33,869 nt of DNA, taken from positions 1-33,869 of the forward strand of contig JAKPKU010000052.1 of the NCBI GenBank assembly GCA_029553545.1. The letters are read 5' to 3'. The DNA is from Candidatus Cloacimonadota bacterium (GTDB taxonomy: Bacteria; Cloacimonadota; Cloacimonadia; Cloacimonadales; WRIO01). A model generated the notes under the pieces. That model was not told the DNA's origin and did no database searches. It saw only the letters and a program-made list of their open reading frames with translations. Both the position numbers and the translations under genes were made by a program. Positions within the stretch are counted from its first letter, which is position 1. The number at the start of each line of letters is the position of its first letter. Positions 26,774-33,869 of the stretch are shown piece by piece.

Positions 26774-28048
26774 TTAATCATCATTTTTGTTTTTATTCTT
26801 TTTCAATAGTATAACACAATCTTCAATGCTGGCTTTACCTTGAACAATATCTTCAGCTAATGCTTGGCAGTTTGGTGTGCCGCAAGCCCCACAATCGATC
26901 AGGGGTAATTGCTCTTTTATCTCATTAAGCCTCTTCATTTTTATAATAGCTTGTTTCATGTCTTTATCTAACTGCATTATTGAGCGTGGTTCAAGCGGTA
27001 ATACATCAAATTCTCCATTTAAGTAGCTTGAAAAAATCGGATCAAGCTCATGATCATGATGTTCTGCATTTCTGATTAGCGATTGTATGCGACTTCTTGC
27101 AATAAATGGGTTTTCTACATTTAAAATTCCGCCAACACAACCGCTGGTACAGCTTCGTAATACGATATAATCGTATTGATCTAATATATGGTCTTCAACT
27201 TTTTGAAGTATTTCAATCACATTTTCTATACCATTTACAGCAATAGTTCTTATTTTGTTGTTTCCAACTTCATCCGCTTCTTGCCCAGACAAAGCTCTTG
27301 ATAAGCCCTTTTCATGTGTAATAAAATCATAATTTAAATATCGTATTGTCGATAAATCATTTCTGACTGAATTATAAATATCCCTTATGGCGATAGCTCC
27401 TTCTTGTATTCTTTTATAGGCACCTTGAGGTTGGTGTACAGCGGCGACTTGAGCGATACATGGTACTATTAAAAAGACTCCTATATCTGAAGGAGAGAGG
27501 TTTTGAATCTTTGAGTATTTTTCTCTATAATACATAGATAAAACGCTCATTGGAGCTTCAACATGAAATATATTTGGGAGTAAAGATGGAAATCGAACTT
27601 GAATTAGTCTTATAACCGCTGGGCAATTACTCGATAAAATGGGTCTAATGTTTTTATGCTCAGCAATATAATGGCGTTTCATTTTAGTCATGATGTTTGT
27701 TGCCATTGATTCTTCAATTACTTTGTCAAATCCCAGATGATAGAGAGCTTTAATAGTAGTAGAATAATCAATATCTTCGGTAAACTGCCCTGCAAATGGT
27801 GTTGAGATAATTGCTACTTTGTATTTAAAATCATTTATCATACTCAATGGATCAGAAGTAGCAACGATTGCGCCAAATGGGCATACGCCAATACATTTAC
27901 CACAATCTACGCATCGAGTATGATCTAAATGAACTCTTCCATCACGAATTCTCAATGCTTCTGTTGGGCATATTCTAACGCAATGCATACAGCCTTTGCA
28001 TTTTTCATTTATTAGGTCTATTGCGTGAAAGTATTGTTTCGTTGTCAT
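26774..28048 (-). CDS. [FeFe]-hydrogenase H-domain-like iron-sulfur protein, putative redox/H2 sensor (HydS-like)
   Basis: N-terminal 2x[4Fe-4S] CKGCMHCVRICP/CVDCGKCIGVCP; divergent H-domain motifs SSNCPAV, VPCIAQ, RSCTSGCVGGI; C-terminal CGACGTPNCQALAEDIVQGKASIEDC. Confidence 0.82.
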   Translation of the reverse strand: MTTKQYFHAIDLINEKCKGCMHCVRICPTEALRIRDGRVHLDHTRCVDCGKCIGVCPFGAIVATSDPLSMINDFKYKVAIISTPFAGQFTEDIDYSTTIKALYHLGFDKVIEESMATNIMTKMKRHYIAEHKNIRPILSSNCPAVIRLIQVRFPSLLPNIFHVEAPMSVLSMYYREKYSKIQNLSPSDIGVFLIVPCIAQVAAVHQPQGAYKRIQEGAIAIRDIYNSVRNDLSTIRYLNYDFITHEKGLSRALSGQEADEVGNNKIRTIAVNGIENVIEILQKVEDHILDQYDYIVLRSCTSGCVGGILNVENPFIARSRIQSLIRNAEHHDHELDPIFSSYLNGEFDVLPLEPRSIMQLDKDMKQAIIKMKRLNEIKEQLPLIDCGACGTPNCQALAEDIVQGKASIEDCVILLKKNKNKNDD

Positions 28049-28060
28049 ATAATTCTCATT

Positions 28061-28549
28061 CTAATAAAAAATTATGATCTCCAGTAAAGTAGATTTGCTT
28101 TCTTCTGAATCTATATGCATAATATCAGAGTTTTTCTTGATATTTGGAAGACCCAATCCTGCACCAAATCCCATTTCTCTAACAAGATCATCGGCTGTTG
28201 ACCACCCAGGCTCCAAAGCTTTTTCAAGACTTTTAATTCCTGGTCCATTATCTTTGAATTTTATATGAACACAGTCTAAGTAAATATCACAAATGATATT
28301 ACCACCAATTGAGTGTGCAGTAACATTAATTTCAGCTTCATAAGATGCAACAGCTACTCGCCTTAAAATTTCTGGATTAACACCTAATCGTTTTAACATA
28401 AGTTTTATCTCTGATGATGCCTTACCAGAATTTACAAAGTCTTTGTGCCCAACTTTATAAGTAATAGACATTTCCGGCTCTGGTTTTTCTTTCTTAAACT
28501 TTTCAAAGTTTACTTGCGCGTTTTCTGTTATATTCCAATACTCAGCCAT
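28061..28549 (-). CDS. ATP-binding protein, anti-sigma (SpoIIAB/RsbW)-like HATPase
   Basis: VASYEAEINVTAHSIGGNI (N box), IKFKDNGPGIKSLEKALEPGWS, MGFGAGLGLPNIKKNSD. Confidence 0.82.
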   Translation of the reverse strand: MAEYWNITENAQVNFEKFKKEKPEPEMSITYKVGHKDFVNSGKASSEIKLMLKRLGVNPEILRRVAVASYEAEINVTAHSIGGNIICDIYLDCVHIKFKDNGPGIKSLEKALEPGWSTADDLVREMGFGAGLGLPNIKKNSDIMHIDSEESKSTLLEIIIFY

Positions 28550-28550
28550 A

Positions 28551-28898
28551 TTATATTTTACAACTCCTTAAACCGGTATTGTATAAAATACCTGCCGATT
28601 TATAGAGTGTAAACTTTGTGGTTATGAGCGGTAAATCACGCTCATTTGCCATTTCAATTAGGTCCTCTGCAGGTTTTTTGCCTCTCACAAAGACTATTCC
28701 CAACAAATCAATCATATCTGATAATCTGATTACTTGTGGGTTGGTAAGCCCTGTCAGAAGCAAGGTTGCCTCCTTTGTACACATAAGAATATCACTGATT
28801 AAATCTGACCCAAATGCGCATGTTATTTCTCTATCTAAATGCTCTGGGTCAGTTAGTATTGTTCCTTCTAAAAGCTCAACAAGTTCTCTTAATTTCAT
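28551..28898 (-). CDS. DRTGG-domain-like protein (paralog of 26417-26761)
   Basis: 115 aa; LLEGTILTDPEHLDREITCAFGSDLISDILMCTKEATLLLTGLTNPQVIRLSDMIDLLGIVFVRGKKP; same layout as the second copy. Confidence 0.75.
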   Translation of the reverse strand: MKLRELVELLEGTILTDPEHLDREITCAFGSDLISDILMCTKEATLLLTGLTNPQVIRLSDMIDLLGIVFVRGKKPAEDLIEMANERDLPLITTKFTLYKSAGILYNTGLRSCKI

Positions 28899-28928
28899 AT
28901 GTACTCCATAATATAGTATTATGTTAGT

Positions 28929-28957
28929 ACATTAATTTATTTACCATACTTAGTCAA
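28929..28957 (-). promoter_or_regulatory. Candidate sigma70 promoter of the Hnd-like operon
   Basis: Minus strand TTGACT-17 nt-TAATGT. Confidence 0.4.
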
Positions 28958-28994
28958 GCAAAAAGTTATATTATTTTAAATTTGTTTTGTTAAA

Positions 28995-29023
28995 TAAAAA
29001 AAGCATTGGTTGTCCAATGCTTT
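28995..29023 (-). terminator. Rho-independent terminator downstream of tRNA-Leu
   Basis: Minus strand AAAGCATTGG-ACAA-CCAATGCTTTTTTTATTT. Confidence 0.88.
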
Positions 29024-29027
29024 AATT

Positions 29028-29115
29028 TGGTGCAGAAGGCGGGACTTGAACCCGCATACCCGATGTGAGCACAAGATCCTTAGTCTTGCGTGTCTGCCAA
29101 TTCCACCACTTCTGC
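29028..29115 (-). tRNA. tRNA-Leu, anticodon AAG, CCA encoded
   Basis: Acceptor GCAGAAG/CTTCTGC; D-arm GTGGAATTGGCAGACAC; anticodon stem CAAGA/TCTTG with loop CTAAGGA; long variable arm; T-arm GCGGGTTCAAGTCCCGC; ACCA. Confidence 0.95.
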
Positions 29116-29126
29116 TCTTTTAAAAT

Positions 29127-29456
29127 TTATTGAGGCACAACAGGCTGAGGTTGAGTTTGAGGTTGTGCTGGTTGTTCAGTTGTCTTAGTGCTTTTTTGAA
29201 GTTCTTTTTGGACATTTGATCCTTTTGATTGACCTGGATTCATTGTTGCCAATAAAACACATGAGATAATAAATACACCGAATAATATCTTGGTCGCGTT
29301 TTTTATTGCATCGCTTGCGCTCTGTGCTCCAAATGTATTTGACGCTATACCTGCAAAGTTACTATCAAGTCCACCTTTGCCTGTTTGCATTAATACTACT
29401 AATACCAAAGCTAAACAAATTATAATATGTATTATGATTAATAAAGTCCACATCAT
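29127..29456 (-). CDS. secG: Preprotein translocase subunit SecG
   Basis: IIHIIICLALVLVVLMQTGKGGLDSNFAG...TFGAQSASDAIKNATKILFGVFIISCVLLA; low-complexity Q/P tail. Confidence 0.92.
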   Translation of the reverse strand: MMWTLLIIIHIIICLALVLVVLMQTGKGGLDSNFAGIASNTFGAQSASDAIKNATKILFGVFIISCVLLATMNPGQSKGSNVQKELQKSTKTTEQPAQPQTQPQPVVPQ

Positions 29457-29539
29457 TCATCTCCTTAAAATATCTTCTTTCAAATTCTTAAACATAGCAT
29501 ATTCTGTCAATATATTTTTTACAATCTTTATTTATTTTT

Positions 29540-30523
29540 TTATGACCTGTAATTAATTCCTATATTTTCATAGACTTCCATCATTGTGTTTGATGCTATA
29601 ATATTAGCTTTCTTATTACCTTCAGTCAAGACATCGTAGACGAAATCAGGTTTTTGAATAAATTCATTGTATTTTGTACGAATTGGCTCCAGCTCGTCAG
29701 CCATATTTTTGGCTAAAATCTTTTTACAATCAATACAACCAATACTGGCACTACGGCAACCATCAGCTATTTCCACTTGTGTCTGTTCATCTGAAAATAA
29801 TTGATGAAAAGAATATACATTACATTTATCTGGATCTCCAGGGTCTGTTCTTTTTATACGTGCAGGGTCAGTCACAGCCCGCGACAGTTTTTTCCATATT
29901 TCTTCAGGCGTTTCGTGTAAGTATATACAGTTATCGAGCGATTTACCCATTTTTGCAGAGCCATCTAAGCCTTTAACCCTCGAGCCTTTACGTATAATAT
30001 CTTTAATCTCTGGAAATACTTCTCCGAACCTTGCATTAAAGCGTCTCAATATCTCGCGTGCAAGCTCTAAATGTGGTAATTGATCTTCTCCAACAGGCAC
30101 AAATTCGGCTTTATAAAGTATAATATCAGCCGTCATAAGGACAGGATAATCCATCAATCCCATATTTATATTATCTGCCATTTGGAGTGATTTTTCTTTA
30201 AAAGTTGGGACTCTTTCCAACCAACTCACAGGTGTAAGGCAGTTCAAAATCCAAGTTAATTCTGCATGTTTTGGGCATTGAGATTGGATCATTAGTATTG
30301 ACTTATCAGGATTAAGCCCGCATGCAAGATAATTACAAGCAATTTTAAATACGTTTTCTTTTAATTCTTTTGGCTCATATTGCATAGTCATAGCATGCAA
30401 GTCAACAATGCTATATATACATTCATATTCCTCTTGCAAAGGAATCCAATTCTTTAAAGCTCCGAGATAGTTTCCTAAATGCAAATCTCCAGTTGGTTTG
30501 ATTCCGCTAAAAACTCTTTTCAT
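29540..30523 (-). CDS. trpS: Tryptophanyl-tRNA synthetase
   Basis: MKRVFSGIKPTGDLHLGNYLGALKNW; KMGKS motif (SAKMGKSLDN); start chosen at MKRVF rather than ORF-track 30562. Confidence 0.94.
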   Translation of the reverse strand: MKRVFSGIKPTGDLHLGNYLGALKNWIPLQEEYECIYSIVDLHAMTMQYEPKELKENVFKIACNYLACGLNPDKSILMIQSQCPKHAELTWILNCLTPVSWLERVPTFKEKSLQMADNINMGLMDYPVLMTADIILYKAEFVPVGEDQLPHLELAREILRRFNARFGEVFPEIKDIIRKGSRVKGLDGSAKMGKSLDNCIYLHETPEEIWKKLSRAVTDPARIKRTDPGDPDKCNVYSFHQLFSDEQTQVEIADGCRSASIGCIDCKKILAKNMADELEPIRTKYNEFIQKPDFVYDVLTEGNKKANIIASNTMMEVYENIGINYRS

Positions 30524-30605
30524 AATAAAACCCTTTACCTTTGATGATATTGATAATTCCAAATTATTCTTTTGCCAATATTAGTCAATGAAATTATTAA
30601 TTATT

Positions 30606-30632
30606 AAAAAAGTGCAGGCTTCCCTGCACTTA
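30606..30632 (-). terminator. Rho-independent terminator downstream of rocD
   Basis: Minus strand AAGTGCAGG-GAAG-CCTGCACTTTTTTA. A second small hairpin TTCTAC-GCTT-GTAGAA lies just upstream of it. Confidence 0.85.
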
Positions 30633-30658
30633 TAATATTTTCTACGCTTGTAGAAGGT

Positions 30659-31900
30659 TTATAATTGGTCAAATACTGATTTAATGATTTGAACGCACTC
30701 GTCAAGTTGTTCTTTTGAAATTACAAGTGGTGGTGCAAGACGAATGATATGTCTATGAGTTGGTTTGCAAATTAAGCCTTTTTCTTTTAACATAACGCAC
30801 ACATCCCAAGCTTCTTTACCATTTTTAGGTTCAATTATTATAGCATTCAACAAACCTTTACCACGAATTTTTGTAAGCATTGGATGATTAATCTTATTTA
30901 ATTCTTCACGGAAATAAACACCTAATTCTTGTGATCTTTCTGCAAGTTTTTCATCTCTAACGACTTCCATTGCTGCAGTTGCAACAGCACAAGCTAAAGG
31001 ATTTCCGCCATAAGTTGAGCCATGTTCACCTGGTTTGATTGTAAGCATGATATCTTTTGATGATAATACAGCTGAAACAGGCATTGCACCGCCAGAGAGT
31101 GCCTTACCAAGAATCAATATATCAGGTTTAACATTATCCCAATCGCATGCTAAAAGCTTGCCTGTACGTGCTATACCTGATTGAATTTCGTCAGCTACAA
31201 ATAATACATTATGCTTTTTACAAATATCAAAACATTTCTTTAAATAGCCATCATCTGGTACATAAACGCCAGCTTCGCCTTGAATTGGTTCAACAAAGAA
31301 TGCAGCTACTTTTTTGCCATTTTTCTCTAAATATTCTTCTAATGCATTTACGTCATTATAAGGTACTGTTGCAAATCCTGGTGTATATGGACCAAAATTT
31401 GTTCTGCAGTCTGGGTCGGTTGAGACAGAAATAATAGTTATTGTTCTACCGTGGAAGTTACCATCACAAAAAACTAATACTGCTTCGTTCTCTGGAATCC
31501 CTTTTTTGACATAGCCCCAACGGCGAGCCAATTTCATTGCAGTTTCTACTGCTTCTGCACCAGAGTTCATAGCTAAAACCATTTCAAAATCAAAGAATTC
31601 TGTAATAAACTTTTCAAATTCTCCCAACTTGTTATTAAAAAAGGCACGGGAGGTTAAAGTTATTGTTTTCGCTTGTTCAATCATAGCTTCGACAATTCTT
31701 GGATGACAATGCCCTTGGTTAACTGCTGAGTATGCTGAAAGGAAGTCATAATAACGTTTCCCCTCTGGATCCCAAACAAATGGTCCTTCACCTTTTGCAA
31801 TCACAATAGGAAGTGGATGATAATTATGAGCTCCATATTGTTCCTCAAGCTCCATAGCAGTTTGACTGCTTACTTTTCCATAAACTAATTTTTCAGTCAT
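30659..31900 (-). CDS. rocD: Ornithine aminotransferase
   Basis: LEEQYGAHNYHPLPIVIAKGEGPFVWDPEGKRYYDFLSAYSAVNQGHCHPRI; FHGRTI; ILGKALSGGAMPVSAVLSS; GEHGSTYGGNPLACAVA. AAGGAGGAATTC SD before MTEKL; track start 31978 is upstream of the promoter. Confidence 0.94.
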   Translation of the reverse strand: MTEKLVYGKVSSQTAMELEEQYGAHNYHPLPIVIAKGEGPFVWDPEGKRYYDFLSAYSAVNQGHCHPRIVEAMIEQAKTITLTSRAFFNNKLGEFEKFITEFFDFEMVLAMNSGAEAVETAMKLARRWGYVKKGIPENEAVLVFCDGNFHGRTITIISVSTDPDCRTNFGPYTPGFATVPYNDVNALEEYLEKNGKKVAAFFVEPIQGEAGVYVPDDGYLKKCFDICKKHNVLFVADEIQSGIARTGKLLACDWDNVKPDILILGKALSGGAMPVSAVLSSKDIMLTIKPGEHGSTYGGNPLACAVATAAMEVVRDEKLAERSQELGVYFREELNKINHPMLTKIRGKGLLNAIIIEPKNGKEAWDVCVMLKEKGLICKPTHRHIIRLAPPLVISKEQLDECVQIIKSVFDQL

Positions 31901-31930
31901 GAATTCCTCCTTATTTTTCTTTTGTGCTCC

Positions 31931-31959
31931 TTTATAAAACAAAAGACATATCTTGTCAA
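31931..31959 (-). promoter_or_regulatory. Near-consensus sigma70 promoter of rocD
   Basis: Minus strand TTGACA-17 nt-TATAAA, then AAGGAGG-ATG. Confidence 0.75.
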
Positions 31960-32085
31960 ATGATATTTTAATAATCATGGTAATATATTGATACCTACGC
32001 TTTTATAGTTGAAATATTATTATACTTTTTTGACTTTATTATGATGTAAAATAAAGAATCAAACTAATAATAGGAATATTCGAAT

Positions 32086-32373
32086 ATTTATGAGGCTGTC
32101 GCACAGCAACCAAAATAGCTTATAAAAGAATAAAGCAGAACCATAAATAAAAACATCACCCTCTATATATATAGGGTTTAGAAAATGGTGTTTTTCGAAA
32201 ACTATTTTCACCCAAATCAGCAGATGCCTACTACGAGCTGGTTTAAAGGTGATTTTTTTTAAAACCAATAACTATCATTAGTTGACTCAGATCAATTACA
32301 TTTCATAGCTCAGTTCTCAGCTTTCAGTATTCTTCAAATCTGTAAACTTAAATTATGCATTAATCTACACCAT
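32086..32373 (-). repeat. Dispersed structured repeat, copy 3 (long form, inverted)
   Basis: Reverse complement matches copy 2 across core and 5' extension; 3' end GACAGCCTCATAAAT matches copy 1 AACAGTCTCATTAAT. Confidence 0.92.
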
Positions 32374-32559
32374 CTTTATTATTATATATTGAAAACATTA
32401 TATCATCTGAACAACTCGCTCTTGATTTAATTTTATTTAAAAACTATATTCTTTTTTTCAACATTTATAAATTAATATTTTTCTGAGGGTTTAATCACAT
32501 TTTTGTTCATTATTATTAAGTATTAATTCAATATGAAGCCTTTTCATCACGAATTTGTG

Positions 32560-32588
32560 TTGACATTTTAAGATCCAAATAATAACTG
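32560..32588 (+). promoter_or_regulatory. Possible promoter of the adhesin-like gene
   Basis: TTGACA-17 nt-TAACTG; weak -10. Confidence 0.3.
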
Positions 32589-32622
32589 TTTCTAATAATA
32601 AAATACAAAAGGAGGAAGAATA

Positions 32623-33869
32623 ATGAAAAAAACACTTTTCATTGTTTCTTTGCTTGTTGCTTGTAGCTTGTTACTTGCATCACCTGCAAGGAATAGAGTA
32701 AAAAACTTTGACTCTATTTTAACAAACAAGTCAATTGGGCACGCTATGACAAATAGCTCTGATCAAAAAAGGGTTTTAACTGTTACAAACTTTCCTTGGA
32801 ATGAAAGCTTTGATGGTAGCGATTTTCCTGAAGGTTGGACAACGTTAGATCTGGACAATGACGGCGAAACATGGTATCATTATGATGATGAACCAGAAGA
32901 GGCACACTCTGGTATTGGGTGGGTTGGCTCCTACTCATGGGATCCAGGTTATGATTGTGAACCAGATAATTGGCTCATTACACCTATGATTTCTTTACCA
33001 GCTACTCATGAAGCTGAATTAAGCTATTGGATAACACCCATTTTTTTAGATGATCCACATGATACTTATTCAATCATGATTTCAACAACAGACGATGACC
33101 CAGATTCTTTTAGCACATTATTTACTGAAGTTGTCAATTATGAACCTTGGACACAGAGATTCATTGATTTATCAAATTATGCTGGTGAAAATGTTTATAT
33201 AGCATTCCGTCACCATGATTGTGCTGATGCATGGATGGTTTGTTTAGATGATGTAAAAATCGAACTTGGTGATCCAATTGAAATTAATACCCTCTACCCA
33301 CCACAAGATTTAACTGGCGAAGTAGTCGGTTCTGATGTTACACTCAACTGGATGGAAGCTGGCGCTCCAACTGCTTGGATCACTCACAGCGGTCAATTTG
33401 GTAATAACTCTATCGGCACAAACGCTGCAGCAAACTTCGACGTTGCTCAAAGATTTACTGCTGCTCAACTTGCTAATTTAGGCGTTGCTGGCGGACAATT
33501 ACTCAAAGTTAAATTCATACCTCATGAACCAGCTGCAACATATACCGTAAAAGTTTGGACTGGCGGTAGTGCTACTGGTGGCAACTACAATCCTGGCACA
33601 CAAGTAGCATCAAAAGTAGCTGCAAACATCACTGTAGATGCTTGGAACACTGTAATTCTTGACACTCCTGTTGATATTCCTACAACTGGTGAATTATGGA
33701 TCGGTTACAATAACAATACACCTGGTGGCTTCCCTGCTGGCGTTGATCAAGGTCCTGCTATTGATGGTTATGGCAACTTATTGAACATGGGTGGTTGGGG
33801 CACACTGCTCGAAGCAGCAGCAACTCTCAACTACAACTGGTGTATCGAAGGTCTTGCAACAACAGTTGA
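32623..33869 (+). CDS. Secreted choice-of-anchor J / cleaved-adhesin-domain protein, truncated by window end
   Basis: AAAGGAGGAAGAATA-ATG; signal peptide MKKTLFIVSLLVACSLLLASP; ESFDGSDFPEGWTTLDLDNDGETWYHY...DNWLITPMISLP...YIAFRHHDCADAWMVCLDDVKIE; Fn3-like linker. Frame is open to the last base, so the terminal TGA is out of frame. Confidence 0.85.
   Translation, partial: MKKTLFIVSLLVACSLLLASPARNRVKNFDSILTNKSIGHAMTNSSDQKRVLTVTNFPWNESFDGSDFPEGWTTLDLDNDGETWYHYDDEPEEAHSGIGWVGSYSWDPGYDCEPDNWLITPMISLPATHEAELSYWITPIFLDDPHDTYSIMISTTDDDPDSFSTLFTEVVNYEPWTQRFIDLSNYAGENVYIAFRHHDCADAWMVCLDDVKIELGDPIEINTLYPPQDLTGEVVGSDVTLNWMEAGAPTAWITHSGQFGNNSIGTNAAANFDVAQRFTAAQLANLGVAGGQLLKVKFIPHEPAATYTVKVWTGGSATGGNYNPGTQVASKVAANITVDAWNTVILDTPVDIPTTGELWIGYNNNTPGGFPAGVDQGPAIDGYGNLLNMGGWGTLLEAAATLNYNWCIEGLATTV

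Noticed and set aside
26774-28048. Annotating this as the catalytic HydA hydrogenase
   Set aside because: Proton-transfer Cys and Lys are missing and the H-domain is short; a sensor-like role fits better.
32059-32268. 69 aa minus-strand ORF
   Set aside because: Falls within repeat copy 3; copies 1 and 2 carry substitutions and indels inconsistent with a conserved reading frame.
1-33869. CRISPR array or phage/IS transposase
   Set aside because: No regularly spaced direct repeats and no transposase, integrase or Cas proteins among the ORFs; only the three-copy repeat looks mobile-like.

Overview
AT-rich (by inspection) bacterial chromosome window, mostly housekeeping genes. The anaerobic gene set suggests a Cloacimonetes/Bacteroidetes-like lineage, which is inference only. 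Plus strand, left to right: rpsU-yqeY-cvpA-mutS2-dnaG-rpoD (an expanded macromolecular synthesis operon), a degenerate asparagine-synthetase-like ORF, an archaeal/eukaryal-type proS, a secreted protein / FecR-domain protein / predicted outer-membrane protein / CHASE2-adenylate cyclase / ddl cluster, and a secreted adhesin-like ORF that runs off the right edge and is missing from the ORF track. Minus strand: a TPP-riboswitch-controlled thi4-thiE-thiC-thiD operon, an operon of HndA/B/C-like subunits with a HydS-like protein, DRTGG, PHP and HATPase genes, then rocD, trpS, secG and a tRNA-Leu. Main second-look items: (1) a three-copy, apparently structured intergenic repeat (about 170 bp core, about 285 bp long form) whose outer stem varies only by pairing-compatible transitions; (2) a tRNA-Leu with anticodon AAG (A34) next to secG; (3) a readable mutually exclusive fold for the TPP riboswitch; (4) a doubly degenerate AsnB-like protein; (5) a hydrogenase-type operon without a recognisable catalytic HydA but with a sensor-like H-domain protein; (6) a proS terminator embedded in the coding region of convergent thiD.
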